64,000 nucleotides of DNA from Rhizobium aethiopicum (lineage in GTDB: Bacteria; Pseudomonadota; Alphaproteobacteria; Rhizobiales; Rhizobiaceae): NCBI RefSeq assembly GCF_900094625.1, contig NZ_FMAJ01000001.1:434001-498000 (forward strand), written 5' to 3'. The stretch's first letter is position 1. Each line of letters opens with the position of its first letter. The notes below the pieces were generated by a model. The model ran no database searches. It saw only the letters and a list, made by a program, of their open reading frames with translations, and was not told the origin of the DNA. Of this stretch, positions 1 to 11,079 are shown piece after piece. A program made the translations under genes and the position numbers.

Positions 1-88
1 AACGCTTGTCGACCGTCGCGACATAGCTGCATTGGCTGACGGAATCGTCGCAACCGAGAATGGTCATTGCGATGAGCACCGCTTGCAT
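1..88 (-). CDS. Small exported hypothetical protein (N-terminal part only)
   Basis: The first 29 codons of a leftward gene that runs off the window edge. The start ATG (88-86) has a strong GGGAGG ribosome binding site just upstream on the minus strand. The visible protein begins MQAVLIAMTILGCDDS, a short hydrophobic stretch followed by a cysteine, then QCSYVATVDKR. I recall similar short proteins of unknown function in rhizobia, and I assign no function here. The hydrophobic start suggests export or lipidation, but the lipobox is poor because G-C is not followed by a typical small residue. Confidence 0.6.
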   Translation of the reverse strand, partial: MQAVLIAMTILGCDDSVSQCSYVATVDKR

Positions 89-215
89 ATTCTGCCTCCC
101 TGGCTATTGAACCTGAATCGCCTTAGACGGCGCAATTCCAACCGAAACAAGGCGAAGGCATTAAATCTTCGTCATGTCAGAAAAATTTCTCGCCGCGCAA
201 GTATTGGAAACCATC

Positions 216-674
216 ATGTCCGTCATTATCGCCCAGGAGCCGCCGCGCCAGGACGGCGTCATCCGGCTTCTCGATCTTTCCGACGCCTATGCAGGGTCGC
301 TCTATCCCGCGGAGAGCAACCACCTGGTCGACCTCTCCTCGCTGGAGAAACCTTCGGTAAGCTTCTTCGTCGCCCGTAACGAGGGGGCGATCGTCGGATG
401 CTGCGCGCTGGTCGAGGCCGGCGATGGTACGGCGGAGATCAAGCGCATGTTCGTCGACCCGCAGGCGAGGGGATTGAGGATCGCGAGCGGATTGATGAAT
501 GCGCTGGAGGCGATCGCGCGGGAAAAGCGGCTGACGGCGATCCGGCTCGAGACCGGCATCTACCAGCCCGAGGCGATCGCCCTCTACCGCAAATACGGAT
601 ACCGGGAGATCGAGGCTTTCGGCACCTATCTTCCGGATCCGCTCAGCCTGTTCATGGAAAAGCGGCTGGGATAG
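216..674 (+). CDS. GNAT-family N-acetyltransferase
   Basis: A protein of about 152 residues with the GNAT fold signature. The stretch around AEIKRMFVDPQARG followed by GLRIASGLMNALE is the acetyl-CoA pyrophosphate-binding loop (Q/RxxGxG/A type), and LYRKYGYREIEAFG is the usual C-terminal motif B region. It should transfer an acetyl group from acetyl-CoA to an amine; the substrate cannot be read from sequence. The start at 216 is preferred because GGAAA lies at good spacing. An in-frame ATG at 174 would add 14 residues but has a poor ribosome binding site. It is single-gene and convergent with the transporter downstream. Confidence 0.8.
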   Translation: MSVIIAQEPPRQDGVIRLLDLSDAYAGSLYPAESNHLVDLSSLEKPSVSFFVARNEGAIVGCCALVEAGDGTAEIKRMFVDPQARGLRIASGLMNALEAIAREKRLTAIRLETGIYQPEAIALYRKYGYREIEAFGTYLPDPLSLFMEKRLG

Positions 675-692
675 CGGCCTGCGAAGGCACGT

Positions 693-1895
693 TCAGCCTT
701 CGGCGACGCGCGGGATCGGTTTGGACGGCGGAGCCTGTTCGTCGATGACGATCGGCGGCACCCTCTCGCTGCTCTCGGCGCTGCGGGCCTCGTGGATCCA
801 TTCACGCCAGATGGCGACGATCAGCGCCATCAGCACCGGGCCGATGAACAGGCCGAGAAAGCCCATCGTCTTGACGCCTCCGACGAGGCCGAAAAAGGTC
901 GGCAGGAAGGGCAGCTTGATGGGGCCGCCGACGAGCTTCGGCCGCAGCGTCTTGTCGACGATGAAAAGCTCGACGGTGCCCCAGACGAAGAGGCCGACGC
1001 CGGCAACATGCGAGCCGCTCGCCAGGAGATAGATCGAGACCAGCGTGAAGGAGAGCGGCGCACCGCCCGGGATCAGCGCCATCACGCCTGTCAGCACGCC
1101 AAGTGTCACCGGCGACGGCACGCCGGCAATCCAGTAAGCCACGCCGAGCACGATGCCTTCGCCGATCGCAATCAGCGTCATGCCCATGACGGTGGAACTG
1201 ATCGTTGCCGGGACGACACGCGAAATGCGCTCCCAGCGATTCGGCAGGATGCGCTCGCCGAGCATGTCGATCTGCTTGGAGAAGGAGAAGCCGTCGCGAT
1301 AGACGAAGAACAGCGCGATCAGCATGAAGAGCAGCGTCAGCAGAAGGTGGAAAGCCCCGCCGCCGGCTGCCAGTACGGCGCGATAGATGTTGCCGATGTG
1401 AGCGCCGCTGACCGCCTGGATGAGTTCGCCGAGAGCCCCGGGACTGCCGATATATTTCGTCCAGAGGTCATCGAGATAGGGGCCGGCAAACGGCAAGGCG
1501 ACGATCCAATCCGGTGTCGCGGCGCCGGCGCGGTTGGCGTGGATCGCCCAGGCGAGCCAGGTGCGCACTTCGCCCGTCGTATAGGTGACGGCAAGCCCGA
1601 TCGGAATGACCAGAAAGGTGACGATCATGACGATGGCGATCGTCGCGGCGATCGTCGTATTGCCGCCGACACGGGCGAGAAGCTTGCGATAGAGCGGCCA
1701 GCTGGCAAAGCCGATGACGAGCGCCGCAAGCACCGGCACCAGGAAGCCGTAGAAGAAATAGACGCCCGCCGCAACGACCAGCACCAGCAGCCAGCGCGCC
1801 GCCGAAATGGAGGGAATCAGCGGCGTGCGTGTCGGCGCCGACGACCCCAGCCATCGCGGTTCATGATTGCTTTTCTGACGGTCGAACACACCCAC
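693..1895 (-). CDS. AI-2E family transporter (PerM/YdiK-like)
   Basis: A 400-residue integral membrane protein of the AI-2E/UPF0118 family, which contains exporters and Na+/H+ antiporters of varied substrates. About eight hydrophobic segments are visible: two near the N-terminus (about 30-70), one around 80-105, and a cluster in the C-terminal half. The family-typical C-terminal run TLRPKLVGGPIKLPFLPTFF is followed by GFLGLFIGPVLMALI. Family names suggest autoinducer-2 export, but most members have other or unknown substrates, so only transport across the inner membrane is inferred. It is a single leftward gene. Confidence 0.85.
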   Translation of the reverse strand: MGVFDRQKSNHEPRWLGSSAPTRTPLIPSISAARWLLVLVVAAGVYFFYGFLVPVLAALVIGFASWPLYRKLLARVGGNTTIAATIAIVMIVTFLVIPIGLAVTYTTGEVRTWLAWAIHANRAGAATPDWIVALPFAGPYLDDLWTKYIGSPGALGELIQAVSGAHIGNIYRAVLAAGGGAFHLLLTLLFMLIALFFVYRDGFSFSKQIDMLGERILPNRWERISRVVPATISSTVMGMTLIAIGEGIVLGVAYWIAGVPSPVTLGVLTGVMALIPGGAPLSFTLVSIYLLASGSHVAGVGLFVWGTVELFIVDKTLRPKLVGGPIKLPFLPTFFGLVGGVKTMGFLGLFIGPVLMALIVAIWREWIHEARSAESSERVPPIVIDEQAPPSKPIPRVAEG

Positions 1896-2010
1896 GCGCG
1901 CCTCTTCTTATTCTTGTACTCTGGTTATGGGCCATGAACCCGGCGGTTTCAAGGTCCGCACCGTGAAAGCTGATATAAAGCATCACTCATCGACCGCCCG
2001 GCATGGCGTC

Positions 2011-3150
2011 TTACTGCTGCGGGCGGCTGAGAACCTTGAAGGCATAGAATTGCGTCTTCTGATTGGCGGAGAAATTATTGTCGGAACTGAGGATGAGGAC
2101 GTCGGTACCGTCCTTGACCTTGCCGAGCGACATGGCCTCGATATTATCGGGCACGAGGCCGATAGCTCTGAGATCGAGAATCTGGCTCTTGCGGGCCGGA
2201 ACGACACGCTGGTCGTTCTTGGCGAGTGAGGGAATCGCGGATACGTCGGTGGCGCCGGCGAGATCGACCATCATGATCTTGATGTTATTGCCGAAACCCT
2301 CGGCATAGCTGCGCTCGACGGCGAGCAGGCGGTGATCGTCAAGCGCAAGCATTTCCGACATGCCGTTGTCATTGCCGCCGTCGGCCTTAGTGGCGGCCTG
2401 CGGGATCGGCGAGACCGGATAGACATACTCAGACTTCGGCTCGCCGCTTGCGCCGTCATAGCGGATGATGCGCGACAGGCTGCCCGTCGTCAGCGACGGC
2501 TTCGGCCCATCCTGGTAGAGGGCGGCTTCGGTGCCGACGAATACGTCGCCTGAGGGCGCGACGGCGAGATCCTCGAAAGCTTGGTTGTCGCGGATGCCGG
2601 TCGACTTGCCGATGGTCGGAGCAAAACCCTCAGGCAGCTTGAACTCGCGCACGAACGAACCGTCCGGCGCAGTGACGCGGATGAAGGGCGGCAGCAGCAC
2701 CTTGGCGTCGCCTTCGCTGCCCCAGTAGATGCCGTCCTTGCCGAGGCGGATCGATTCTGGGTCGACGGTCTTGGCGGCGAAGGGTTCACCGTTCTTGTCT
2801 TTCAGCGTCACATGCTTGACAACGGAAACGCCCTTGAGGCCCGACGCCTCGACATCGATGTCGAGTTCATAGAAGCGGGCGGGTGCCTTGTCCGAACGGT
2901 CGTCGCTGATGGCGATATAGTGGCCGGTGGCGGCATCGAAATCGAGGCCTGATATGCCGCCGAATTCGATGCCGTTTTCCATCTGGCCGGTGGGTATAAC
3001 GAATTCACCGAGATAGGAGAGGGAAATGCCGGCGGCGCAATCGCCGAAGGGGCAGGCGCTTTCGAAGGTGGCGCCGATATCCGTGGCATTGACGGTGACA
3101 GTGCTGGACAGGAGAACGAGAGCGGCGGTCGCGGCAAAACGCTTGGTCAT
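2011..3150 (-). CDS. Esterase-like activity of phytase family protein, exported
   Basis: A 379-residue protein with a clear Sec signal peptide at the N-terminus (MTKRFAATAALVLLSSTVTVNA, cleavage near residue 22). The mature part, with FGGISGLDFDAATGHYIAISDDR near the start and ENIEAMSLG-like repeats later, fits the phytase-like beta-propeller family (PF13449). These are periplasmic proteins, often annotated as esterase-like, with poorly known substrates. The ATG at 3150 is chosen because the signal peptide begins there; a TTG five codons upstream is less likely. A perfect 8-bp inverted repeat at 3181-3198 lies 31 bases upstream. Confidence 0.8.
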   Translation of the reverse strand: MTKRFAATAALVLLSSTVTVNATDIGATFESACPFGDCAAGISLSYLGEFVIPTGQMENGIEFGGISGLDFDAATGHYIAISDDRSDKAPARFYELDIDVEASGLKGVSVVKHVTLKDKNGEPFAAKTVDPESIRLGKDGIYWGSEGDAKVLLPPFIRVTAPDGSFVREFKLPEGFAPTIGKSTGIRDNQAFEDLAVAPSGDVFVGTEAALYQDGPKPSLTTGSLSRIIRYDGASGEPKSEYVYPVSPIPQAATKADGGNDNGMSEMLALDDHRLLAVERSYAEGFGNNIKIMMVDLAGATDVSAIPSLAKNDQRVVPARKSQILDLRAIGLVPDNIEAMSLGKVKDGTDVLILSSDNNFSANQKTQFYAFKVLSRPQQ

Positions 3151-3180
3151 GGCAAAATCCGGCAAGAGTTGAAAACGTGT

Positions 3181-3198
3181 AATGGCGCAGGCGCCATT
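3181..3198. promoter_or_regulatory. Perfect inverted repeat upstream of the phytase-like gene
   Basis: AATGGCGC-AG-GCGCCATT is a perfect 8-bp inverted repeat with a 2-base spacer. It ends 31 bases upstream of the phytase-like gene start on the minus strand. It could be an operator or a 5'-UTR hairpin. No run of T follows in either direction, so a terminator is unlikely. Confidence 0.35.
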
Positions 3199-3340
3199 TC
3201 AAGGGCGCGCGCCATCCGCTTCATGCGCCGGTTGTTTGACGGAGTTGTTACGGTTCTTCGTCAGTTCCGTGAAATCGCAGGTGCTAAAATGCAGCGCGCC
3301 GGCCGTCTCTGTCGAACCGTTCGGCGCGCGTGGGACTTAT

Positions 3341-5413
3341 TCAAATATCAAGGTTTTCTGCGAAGGCCGCACGCTCCTGGATGAAGCGGAAGCGGGCCTC
3401 GGGCTTGGTGCCCATCAGGTCGTCGACGGCGCTGCGGGTGCCTTCGAAATCCACCTCGTCGATCAACACCCGGAGCAGGGTGCGCTTGGCCGGGTCCATG
3501 GTGGTTTCCTTGAGCTGGGCGGGCATCATCTCGCCGAGACCTTTGAAGCGGCTGATCTCCACCTTGGCCTTGCCCTTGAATTCCGTCTGCATTAGCTCGG
3601 CACGGTGATTGTCGTCGCGCGCATAGGCGGATTTCGCCCCTTGGGTGATCTTGTAGAGCGGCGGCACGGCCAGGAAGAGATGGCCGCCACGCACCAGTTC
3701 CGGCATTTCCTGGTAGAAGAAGGTGATGAGCAGCGAGGCGATATGGGCGCCGTCGACATCGGCATCTGTCATGACGATGATGCGCTCGTAGCGCAGATCT
3801 TCCTGACGGTATTTCGAGCGTGTGCCGCAGCCGAGCGCCTGGATGAGATCGGCGAGCTGCTGGTTGGCGCCGAACTTCTCGCGGCCGGCGCTGGCGACGT
3901 TCAGGATCTTGCCGCGGAGCGGAAGGATCGCCTGGTTGGCGCGGTTGCGCGCCTGCTTGGCTGAGCCACCTGCCGAATCGCCCTCGACGATGAAGAGTTC
4001 GGCGCCTTCGGCGGTGTTCTGCGAGCAGTCGGCGAGCTTGCCGGGCAGGCGCAGCTTGCGCACCGCCGTCTTGCGGTTGACTTCCTTTTCCTTGCGGCGA
4101 CGCAGGCGCTCCTCGGCGCGCTCGATCACCCAGTCGAGCAGCTTGGCCGCTTCGTTCGGATTGTCTGCGAGATAGTGGTCGAAGGGATCGCGCAGCGCAT
4201 TCTCGACAAGACGCTGGGCCTCGACGGTCGCGAGCTTGTCCTTGGTCTGGCCGACGAATTCCGGCTCGCGGATGAAAACCGAGAGCATGCCGACAGCCGA
4301 GATCATCACGTCATCGGTGGTGATCTGGGCGGCGCGCTTGTTTTGCGTCAGCTCGGCATAGGCCTTCAAGCCCTTGGTCAGCGCGATGCGCAGGCCGGCC
4401 TCGTGGGTGCCGCCTTCGGGGGTCGGGATGGTGTTGCAATAGGAATGCACCTGCGGGTCGCCGCCATACCAGGTGATCGCCCATTCCATCGAACCGTGGC
4501 CGTTGGCCTTCTCGGTCTTGCCGGCGAAGATCTCGCGGGTGACGGTGAACTCCTTGCCCATCGTCGCCTGGAGATAATCCTTGAGGCCGCCGGGGAAATG
4601 GAAGGTGGCCTTATCAGGGACCTCTGAGCCTTCAGGCAGAACGCCGGGCTCGCAGCTCCAGCGGATCTCGACGCCGCCGAACAGGTAGGCCTTGGAGCGC
4701 GCCATGCGAAAGACACGGGCGGCTTCGAACTTCATGTGCTCCCCAAAGATCTGCGGATCAGGATGGAAGCGCACACGCGTGCCGCGGCGATTGTGGACGT
4801 CGCCCAATTCCTCAAGCCCGCCCTGCGGCAGGCCGCGCGAGAAGCGCTGGCGGTAAAGCTTGCGGTTTCGCGCCACCTCGACTTCGAGGAAGTCGGAGAG
4901 CGCATTGACGACCGAAACGCCGACGCCGTGCAGGCCGCCCGAGGTCTCATAGGCCTTGCCGTCGAACTTACCGCCGGCATGCAGCTTGGTCATGATGACT
5001 TCCAGCGTCGACTTGCCCGGCACCTGCGGATGGTTCTCGACCGGGATACCGCGGCCGTTGTCGGTGACGCTCAGATAACCCTGCAGATCGAGATGCACCT
5101 CGATGAAATTGGCGTGTCCGGCGACCGCCTCGTCCATCGCGTTGTCGATGACTTCGGCGAAGAGGTGGTGCAGCGCCTTTTCGTCGGTGCCGCCGATATA
5201 CATGCCCGGGCGCATGCGCACCGGCTCGAGGCCTTCGAGAACGCGGATCGACGAGGCGCCATACTCATCCGCGTTCGAGGCGGCGGGGGCGGGGCGAGGC
5301 GAGGCGAGCGGTGCAGCCACCGGCGCACGTTCGGCCGCAGCCGCAGGCTTCTGGGCCTCCTCGCGTTTTTCAGAGAGGGGCATTCCGGAAAAGAGGTCGT
5401 TGCTGTCGTCCAT
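3341..5413 (-). CDS. parE: DNA topoisomerase IV subunit B
   Basis: The 690-residue ATPase subunit of topoisomerase IV, which with ParC decatenates daughter chromosomes. The N-terminal GHKL ATPase domain shows EVIDNAMDEAVAG, DNGRGIPV and GGLHGVGVSVVNALS. The TOPRIM domain shows EGDSAGGSAKQARNR and MTDADVDGAHI. The C-terminus is typical (RFKGLGEMMPAQL). It is ParE rather than GyrB because it is shorter, without the insertion of proteobacterial GyrB, and has an Ala/Pro-rich N-terminal extension common in rhizobial ParE. The start at 5413 (MDDSNDLF) is chosen over longer in-frame versions. It is divergent from the hydrolase gene across 209 bases. Confidence 0.95.
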   Translation of the reverse strand: MDDSNDLFSGMPLSEKREEAQKPAAAAERAPVAAPLASPRPAPAASNADEYGASSIRVLEGLEPVRMRPGMYIGGTDEKALHHLFAEVIDNAMDEAVAGHANFIEVHLDLQGYLSVTDNGRGIPVENHPQVPGKSTLEVIMTKLHAGGKFDGKAYETSGGLHGVGVSVVNALSDFLEVEVARNRKLYRQRFSRGLPQGGLEELGDVHNRRGTRVRFHPDPQIFGEHMKFEAARVFRMARSKAYLFGGVEIRWSCEPGVLPEGSEVPDKATFHFPGGLKDYLQATMGKEFTVTREIFAGKTEKANGHGSMEWAITWYGGDPQVHSYCNTIPTPEGGTHEAGLRIALTKGLKAYAELTQNKRAAQITTDDVMISAVGMLSVFIREPEFVGQTKDKLATVEAQRLVENALRDPFDHYLADNPNEAAKLLDWVIERAEERLRRRKEKEVNRKTAVRKLRLPGKLADCSQNTAEGAELFIVEGDSAGGSAKQARNRANQAILPLRGKILNVASAGREKFGANQQLADLIQALGCGTRSKYRQEDLRYERIIVMTDADVDGAHIASLLITFFYQEMPELVRGGHLFLAVPPLYKITQGAKSAYARDDNHRAELMQTEFKGKAKVEISRFKGLGEMMPAQLKETTMDPAKRTLLRVLIDEVDFEGTRSAVDDLMGTKPEARFRFIQERAAFAENLDI

Positions 5414-5622
5414 GGAGCCGTTCAGATCTTCATCCTGTCTTGGGCGGACATCCGCCGTCGACCCAAAATCACCGCATTTCATGTCACGTTTGCGAATCAG
5501 GCAGATTTTGCCAGAAAGCAGCTTTATACGCGACACCGCCTCTTTTGGCGGGCTTTTCAGAAATGATTTGCGTTGCCGGGCGCGGAATGGCAAGCGGCGG
5601 CAGGCTTCAGGAAACCATCCGC

Positions 5623-6522
5623 ATGCGAATGTCCACAAGTCATTGCACTGTTATATCGGCAATTGCGGCCTTTTTGCTGTTCGCAGCCGTGCTTTCCGCC
5701 AGCGAAGCAGCGCGGGCCGCCGATGCGCTGGCGCCGTTCAAGGACGATCTGTTCTCGAAACAGACCGTGCTGCAGACAGGCGACGACGGCGCCTACGAGG
5801 TCATCGACTATGACGAGATGCGCGATATCAACGGCCGCGACCAGATCCCGCAAAAACGGGTCCAGCAGAAATATGTCGCACTCGGCGTCCGCAAGGCCCA
5901 GGCGGACGAAACGCTGTCTCTCGACGGTATCAGGCTCGATGTCACCAGGGTGGGACAAGCTCAGAACGCCGCATTCACGGTGATCTTCATCCACGGCCGC
6001 GACGGCGACCGCCGGCTCGGCGCCAATGATTACAGCTTCGGCGGCAATTTCAACCGACTGAAGAACCTCGTCGCTGGCAATGGCGGCGTCTATTATTCGC
6101 CGACGGTCAGGAGTTTCGACAGCAACGGCGTTGCCGCGATCGAAGACCTGATCCGTTATGCCAGCGCCCAATCGCCCGGCCGGCCGATCATACTTTCCTG
6201 CGCTTCGATGGGCGGCCAGATCTGCTGGGGCGTTGCGCGGGACAGTGACAGCGTCAAGCGGCTGAACGGCATGCTTGTCATGAGCGGAGTCACCGATCCG
6301 GATTTCACCAGGAGCGCCTTCTACAAGGCCAAGCTGCCGCTGTGGTTCGCCCATGGCAGCCGTGACCCGGTCTATGCCGCGAGTGACCAGCAGGCGCTGT
6401 TCGAAAGCCTGCGCAAGGCAAGTTATCCGACGCGCTTCACGCTGTTTCAGACGGGAAATCATGGGACGCCGATCCGGATGATTGACTGGCGCAGGGTGTT
6501 GAACTGGATTCTTGCTCGCTGA
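5623..6522 (+). CDS. Exported alpha/beta hydrolase-like protein
   Basis: A 299-residue protein with a Sec signal peptide (hydrophobic run ISAIAAFLLFAAVLSASEAARA). The body has an alpha/beta hydrolase layout: an oxyanion-type strand VIFIHGRDGD, the nucleophile elbow ILSCASMGGQ with Ser near residue 196, an acidic residue in HGSRDPVY, and a His in QTGNHGTP. The elbow reads C-A-S-M-G instead of G-x-S-x-G. The substrate is unknown and it likely acts in the periplasm. The start at 5623 has AGGAAA at good spacing; ATGs at 5587 and 5629 are in frame. Confidence 0.75.
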   Translation: MRMSTSHCTVISAIAAFLLFAAVLSASEAARAADALAPFKDDLFSKQTVLQTGDDGAYEVIDYDEMRDINGRDQIPQKRVQQKYVALGVRKAQADETLSLDGIRLDVTRVGQAQNAAFTVIFIHGRDGDRRLGANDYSFGGNFNRLKNLVAGNGGVYYSPTVRSFDSNGVAAIEDLIRYASAQSPGRPIILSCASMGGQICWGVARDSDSVKRLNGMLVMSGVTDPDFTRSAFYKAKLPLWFAHGSRDPVYAASDQQALFESLRKASYPTRFTLFQTGNHGTPIRMIDWRRVLNWILAR

Positions 6523-6646
6523 CGGCGATTTCGCACAAAGTCACGCGAAATCGCAGAGATTCCCGCGACATCAAGGGCATGATGCTTTTCTTTGCCGCCA
6601 GCTTTTGATAATGCGGCCGGGGACATGAAGTTTGTGGAAGGCCGGC

Positions 6647-7417
6647 ATGACACCTGACGTGCGCCCGCTCGTGGCGGGAAATTGGAAAATGAATGGCACG
6701 CGTGCCTCCCTGGATCAGATCAAGGCGATCGCGGAGGGCGTTCGTCCGCCGCTCGCCGGCAAGGTCGAGGCGCTGATCTGCCCGCCGACGACGCTGCTCT
6801 ACGTGGCAACCGCGCTCTGCACCGACAGCCCGCTTGCGATCGGCGCCCAGGATTGCCACCAGAAACCATCGGGCGCGCATACCGGCGATATCTCCGCCGA
6901 AATGATCGCCGACAGTTTCGGCACCTATGTGATCGTCGGCCATTCCGAGCGGCGCACCGACCATGCCGAGACCGACCATCTGGTGCGTGCCAAGGCAGAG
7001 GCGGCTTTTGCTGCTGAGCTCACGGCAATCATCTGCATCGGCGAAACGGCCGACGAACGCCGCGCCGGGCAGGAACTTGACGTCATCAAGCGCCAGCTTT
7101 CCGCCTCCGTTCCCGATGCCGCGACTGCCGAAAACACGGTTATCGCCTACGAGCCGATCTGGGCGATCGGCACCGGCGTGACGCCGACATCGGTCGATGT
7201 CGAAAAGGCGCATGCCTTCATGCGCGCGGAGCTCGTGGGCCGCTTCGGCGACGAAGGCCGCAAGATGCGCCTGCTCTACGGCGGCTCGGTGAAGCCCGCC
7301 AATGCCGCAGAGCTGCTCGGCATCGCCAATGTCGACGGCGCGCTGATCGGCGGGGCGAGCTTGAAAGCCGCCGACTTCCTCGCCATCTACCGGGCCTATG
7401 AGGCGCTGCTCGCCTGA
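6647..7417 (+). CDS. tpiA: Triose-phosphate isomerase
   Basis: A 256-residue TIM-barrel enzyme interconverting dihydroxyacetone phosphate and glyceraldehyde 3-phosphate. Motifs include AGNWKMNG with the catalytic Lys, VIVGHSERR with the catalytic His, [11 protein letters not shown] with the catalytic Glu, and [10 protein letters not shown] binding phosphate. A GGAAGG ribosome binding site fixes the ATG at 6647. secG follows after 131 bases on the same strand, a neighbourhood common in alphaproteobacteria. Confidence 0.97.
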   Translation: MTPDVRPLVAGNWKMNGTRASLDQIKAIAEGVRPPLAGKVEALICPPTTLLYVATALCTDSPLAIGAQDCHQKPSGAHTGDISAEMIADSFGTYVIVGHSERRTDHAETDHLVRAKAEAAFAAELTAIICIGETADERRAGQELDVIKRQLSASVPDAATAENTVIAYEPIWAIGTGVTPTSVDVEKAHAFMRAELVGRFGDEGRKMRLLYGGSVKPANAAELLGIANVDGALIGGASLKAADFLAIYRAYEALLA

Positions 7418-7548
7418 GGCATTGGTCATTGCCCGGTTTATTCGTCTATTTATTCCGGGCCGAAGGGCTTGGAATAGGCGAGAGCCTCATGTAAAGAGCC
7501 GCCAGAATTCTTACTTATGTCCGTCTCCAGGCGGGCAGGACTGGACCC

Positions 7549-8079
7549 ATGCAGACAGTATTGATTGTCATCCATCTCATGATCGTGCTCGCCCTCGTCG
7601 GCGTCGTGCTCATCCAGCGCTCGGAAGGCGGCGGTCTCGGCATCGGCGGCGGATCGGGCTTCATGTCGGCCCGCGGCACGGCCAATGCGCTGACGCGCAC
7701 GACCGCGATCCTGGCGACCCTGTTCTTTCTTACCTCGCTCGGCCTCGGCATCCTAACGCGTTACGAGGGTCGTCCGATCGACATTCTCGACCGCATTCCG
7801 GCGACGAGCGGCCAGGGCAACGGCATTCTCGATTCGCTCGGCGGTGGCCAGGCTCCGGCAACTCAGCCGGCCGGCAACGGCGTTCCGAACGGCGGCGCTG
7901 CCGCTCCGGCACCGGCCGCCCAGGCTCCCGCAACGCCTGCGCCTGCAACTCAGGCACCGGCCGCCAGCGCACCTGCGGCGACTGCCCCGGCAGCTCCGTC
8001 GGCCACTGCTCCGGCGACGCCCGCGGCTCCGGCCACGCCGGCACCGGCTCAGCCCTCCGGCGTCCCGACGGGACAGTAA
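7549..8079 (+). CDS. secG: Preprotein translocase subunit SecG with long Ala/Pro tail
   Basis: A small inner-membrane subunit of the SecYEG translocon. Two transmembrane helices (residues about 3-22 and 50-70) flank the conserved loop RSEGGGLGIGGGSGFMSARGTANALTR. The protein is 176 residues against roughly 75-110 in the core family. The extra length is a low-complexity tail from about residue 85 that alternates Ala, Pro and Thr, with a Gly/Asn-rich linker. The tail should face the cytoplasm or periplasm depending on SecG topology, and its role is unknown. A terminator hairpin follows the stop. Confidence 0.93.
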   Translation: MQTVLIVIHLMIVLALVGVVLIQRSEGGGLGIGGGSGFMSARGTANALTRTTAILATLFFLTSLGLGILTRYEGRPIDILDRIPATSGQGNGILDSLGGGQAPATQPAGNGVPNGGAAAPAPAAQAPATPAPATQAPAASAPAATAPAAPSATAPATPAAPATPAPAQPSGVPTGQ

Positions 8080-8095
8080 ACCGGGCAATGACATA

Positions 8096-9851
<1,756 letters not shown>

Positions 9852-9862
9852 CGCATGCGCCG

Positions 9863-9890
9863 CCAGATCGCGCGGTTATGCGCGATCTGG
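9863..9890. terminator. Strong hairpin between convergent pyrG and citrate synthase genes
   Basis: CCAGATCGCGC pairs perfectly with GCGCGATCTGG across a 6-base loop, an 11-bp stem. It lies 12 bases after the pyrG stop and 20 bases from the stop of the opposing gene. The T-tract is weak on both sides, so it may act as a bidirectional terminator or mRNA end stabiliser. Confidence 0.6.
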
Positions 9891-9909
9891 TTCATCCGCC
9901 GTTCCAATT

Positions 9910-10995
9910 TTAGGCAGCCGCCGGCAACGGCCCGATATAGACCGAACGCGGGCGAATCAGCCGGCCGTCGAGCGCCTGTTCGCGGGCATGCGCCAGCCAT
10001 CCGACCGTGCGTCCGATCGCGAAAACGCCGGTGAAGGCCTGACGCGGGAAACCGAGCGCTTCGAGCAGCAGCGCAGTATAGAATTCGACATTGACGTCGA
10101 GCGGCCGGTTCGGCTTGCGCGCCCTCAGGATCGCCAATGCGGCGGTTTCCACGGCTTCCGCCAGCGCGCCGCGGGCGCTGTCAACCTGGCCCGACGCGAT
10201 CAGCGGCTTCAGCGCCCCCTTCAGCGCATCGGCGCGCGGGTCACGGACGCGGTAGATGCGGTGGCCGAAGCCCATTAGCCTCTCGCCACGATCAAGCGCT
10301 TCGGCAAGCCACCTGCCGGCATTATCCGGCGTTCCCACCGCATCCAGCATGTCGAGCACGGGGCCGGGCGCACCGCCATGCAGCGGTCCCTTCAGCGCGC
10401 TCAGCGCCGCCAGCACCGAAGAGGTGAGACCGGCCTGCGTCGAGGCGATGACGCGCGATGCGAAGGTCGAGGCGTTGAGGCCGTGGTCTGATATCGTCAC
10501 GAGGTAGGTGTCGAGCGCCGCCGTCTGCTCCTGGGTGGGCAATTGTCCGGTCAGCATGCGCAGGATATCGGCCGCCTGCGGCAGCGAGGCGTCGGGCGCG
10601 ATCGGCGTTTGACCGCGCTGCAGCCTGAGAATCGCCGGCAGGAAGACCGCCGGCGCTGCCAGAAGGCTGAGCGCAGTGTCGAAATCATCGCCGTCGGGCA
10701 GCCGGGCTAACAGCGCCCGCAGCGCATCGACCGGCAGGGCGAGCAGGGCGGCGTCGGCGGCCTTGAGGTGGTCGAAAACCTTCGTTCGCGCCTGTGCCAG
10801 CCAGTCGCGCAAGAGCGCCTCATCGAAGTTTCGCTCCATCAACCCGTCGAGCAGTAGCGCGGTGACGCGCTCATAGCTGCAGTCTGCGACCAGACGATCC
10901 AGCGATACGCCGCGGATGATCAGTCGACCCGCTTCGCCATCGACATCCGACAGCTGCGTTTCGGCGGCAATGACATCTTCCAGTCCATTTCTCAT
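9910..10995 (-). CDS. Citrate synthase family protein (citrate/methylcitrate synthase-like)
   Basis: A 361-residue protein of the short citrate synthase family, which condenses acetyl-CoA or propionyl-CoA with oxaloacetate. Catalytic-site sequences are visible: ISDHGLNASTFASRV, GPLHGGAPGPV, FGHRIYRVRDPRA with the catalytic His, and NVEFYTALLLEALGF. In the last motif the usual Asp of NVDFY is Glu, a change I recall in some related clades. The start at 10995 has a TAAAGGAG site. It is divergent from a paralogue across 84 bases containing two palindromes. The main TCA-cycle gltA is probably elsewhere, so a methylcitrate or specialised role is possible. Confidence 0.85.
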   Translation of the reverse strand: MRNGLEDVIAAETQLSDVDGEAGRLIIRGVSLDRLVADCSYERVTALLLDGLMERNFDEALLRDWLAQARTKVFDHLKAADAALLALPVDALRALLARLPDGDDFDTALSLLAAPAVFLPAILRLQRGQTPIAPDASLPQAADILRMLTGQLPTQEQTAALDTYLVTISDHGLNASTFASRVIASTQAGLTSSVLAALSALKGPLHGGAPGPVLDMLDAVGTPDNAGRWLAEALDRGERLMGFGHRIYRVRDPRADALKGALKPLIASGQVDSARGALAEAVETAALAILRARKPNRPLDVNVEFYTALLLEALGFPRQAFTGVFAIGRTVGWLAHAREQALDGRLIRPRSVYIGPLPAAA

Positions 10996-11037
10996 GTGGT
11001 TTTCTCCTTTACGGACTGGATGATCCGACCTAGTCTC

Positions 11038-11067
11038 ATTGACGTCAATCTTGATGCAATTGATCAA
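11038..11067. promoter_or_regulatory. Two palindromes between the divergent citrate synthase genes
   Basis: ATTGACGTCAAT (11038-11049) is a perfect 12-bp palindrome. TTGATGCAATTGATCAA (11051-11067) has perfect 5-base arms (TTGAT/ATCAA) with a 7-base spacer. Both sit in the 84-base divergent intergenic region. They are good candidates for an operator, perhaps bound by the DNA-binding domain of the adjacent fused protein. Confidence 0.45.
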
Positions 11068-11079
11068 CATGAGGCTCCA

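Noticed and set aside
5557..6462. Long open frame opposite the exported hydrolase gene
   Set aside because: It overlaps a signal-peptide-bearing hydrolase entirely and has no domain signature; high GC third positions create long antisense frames here.
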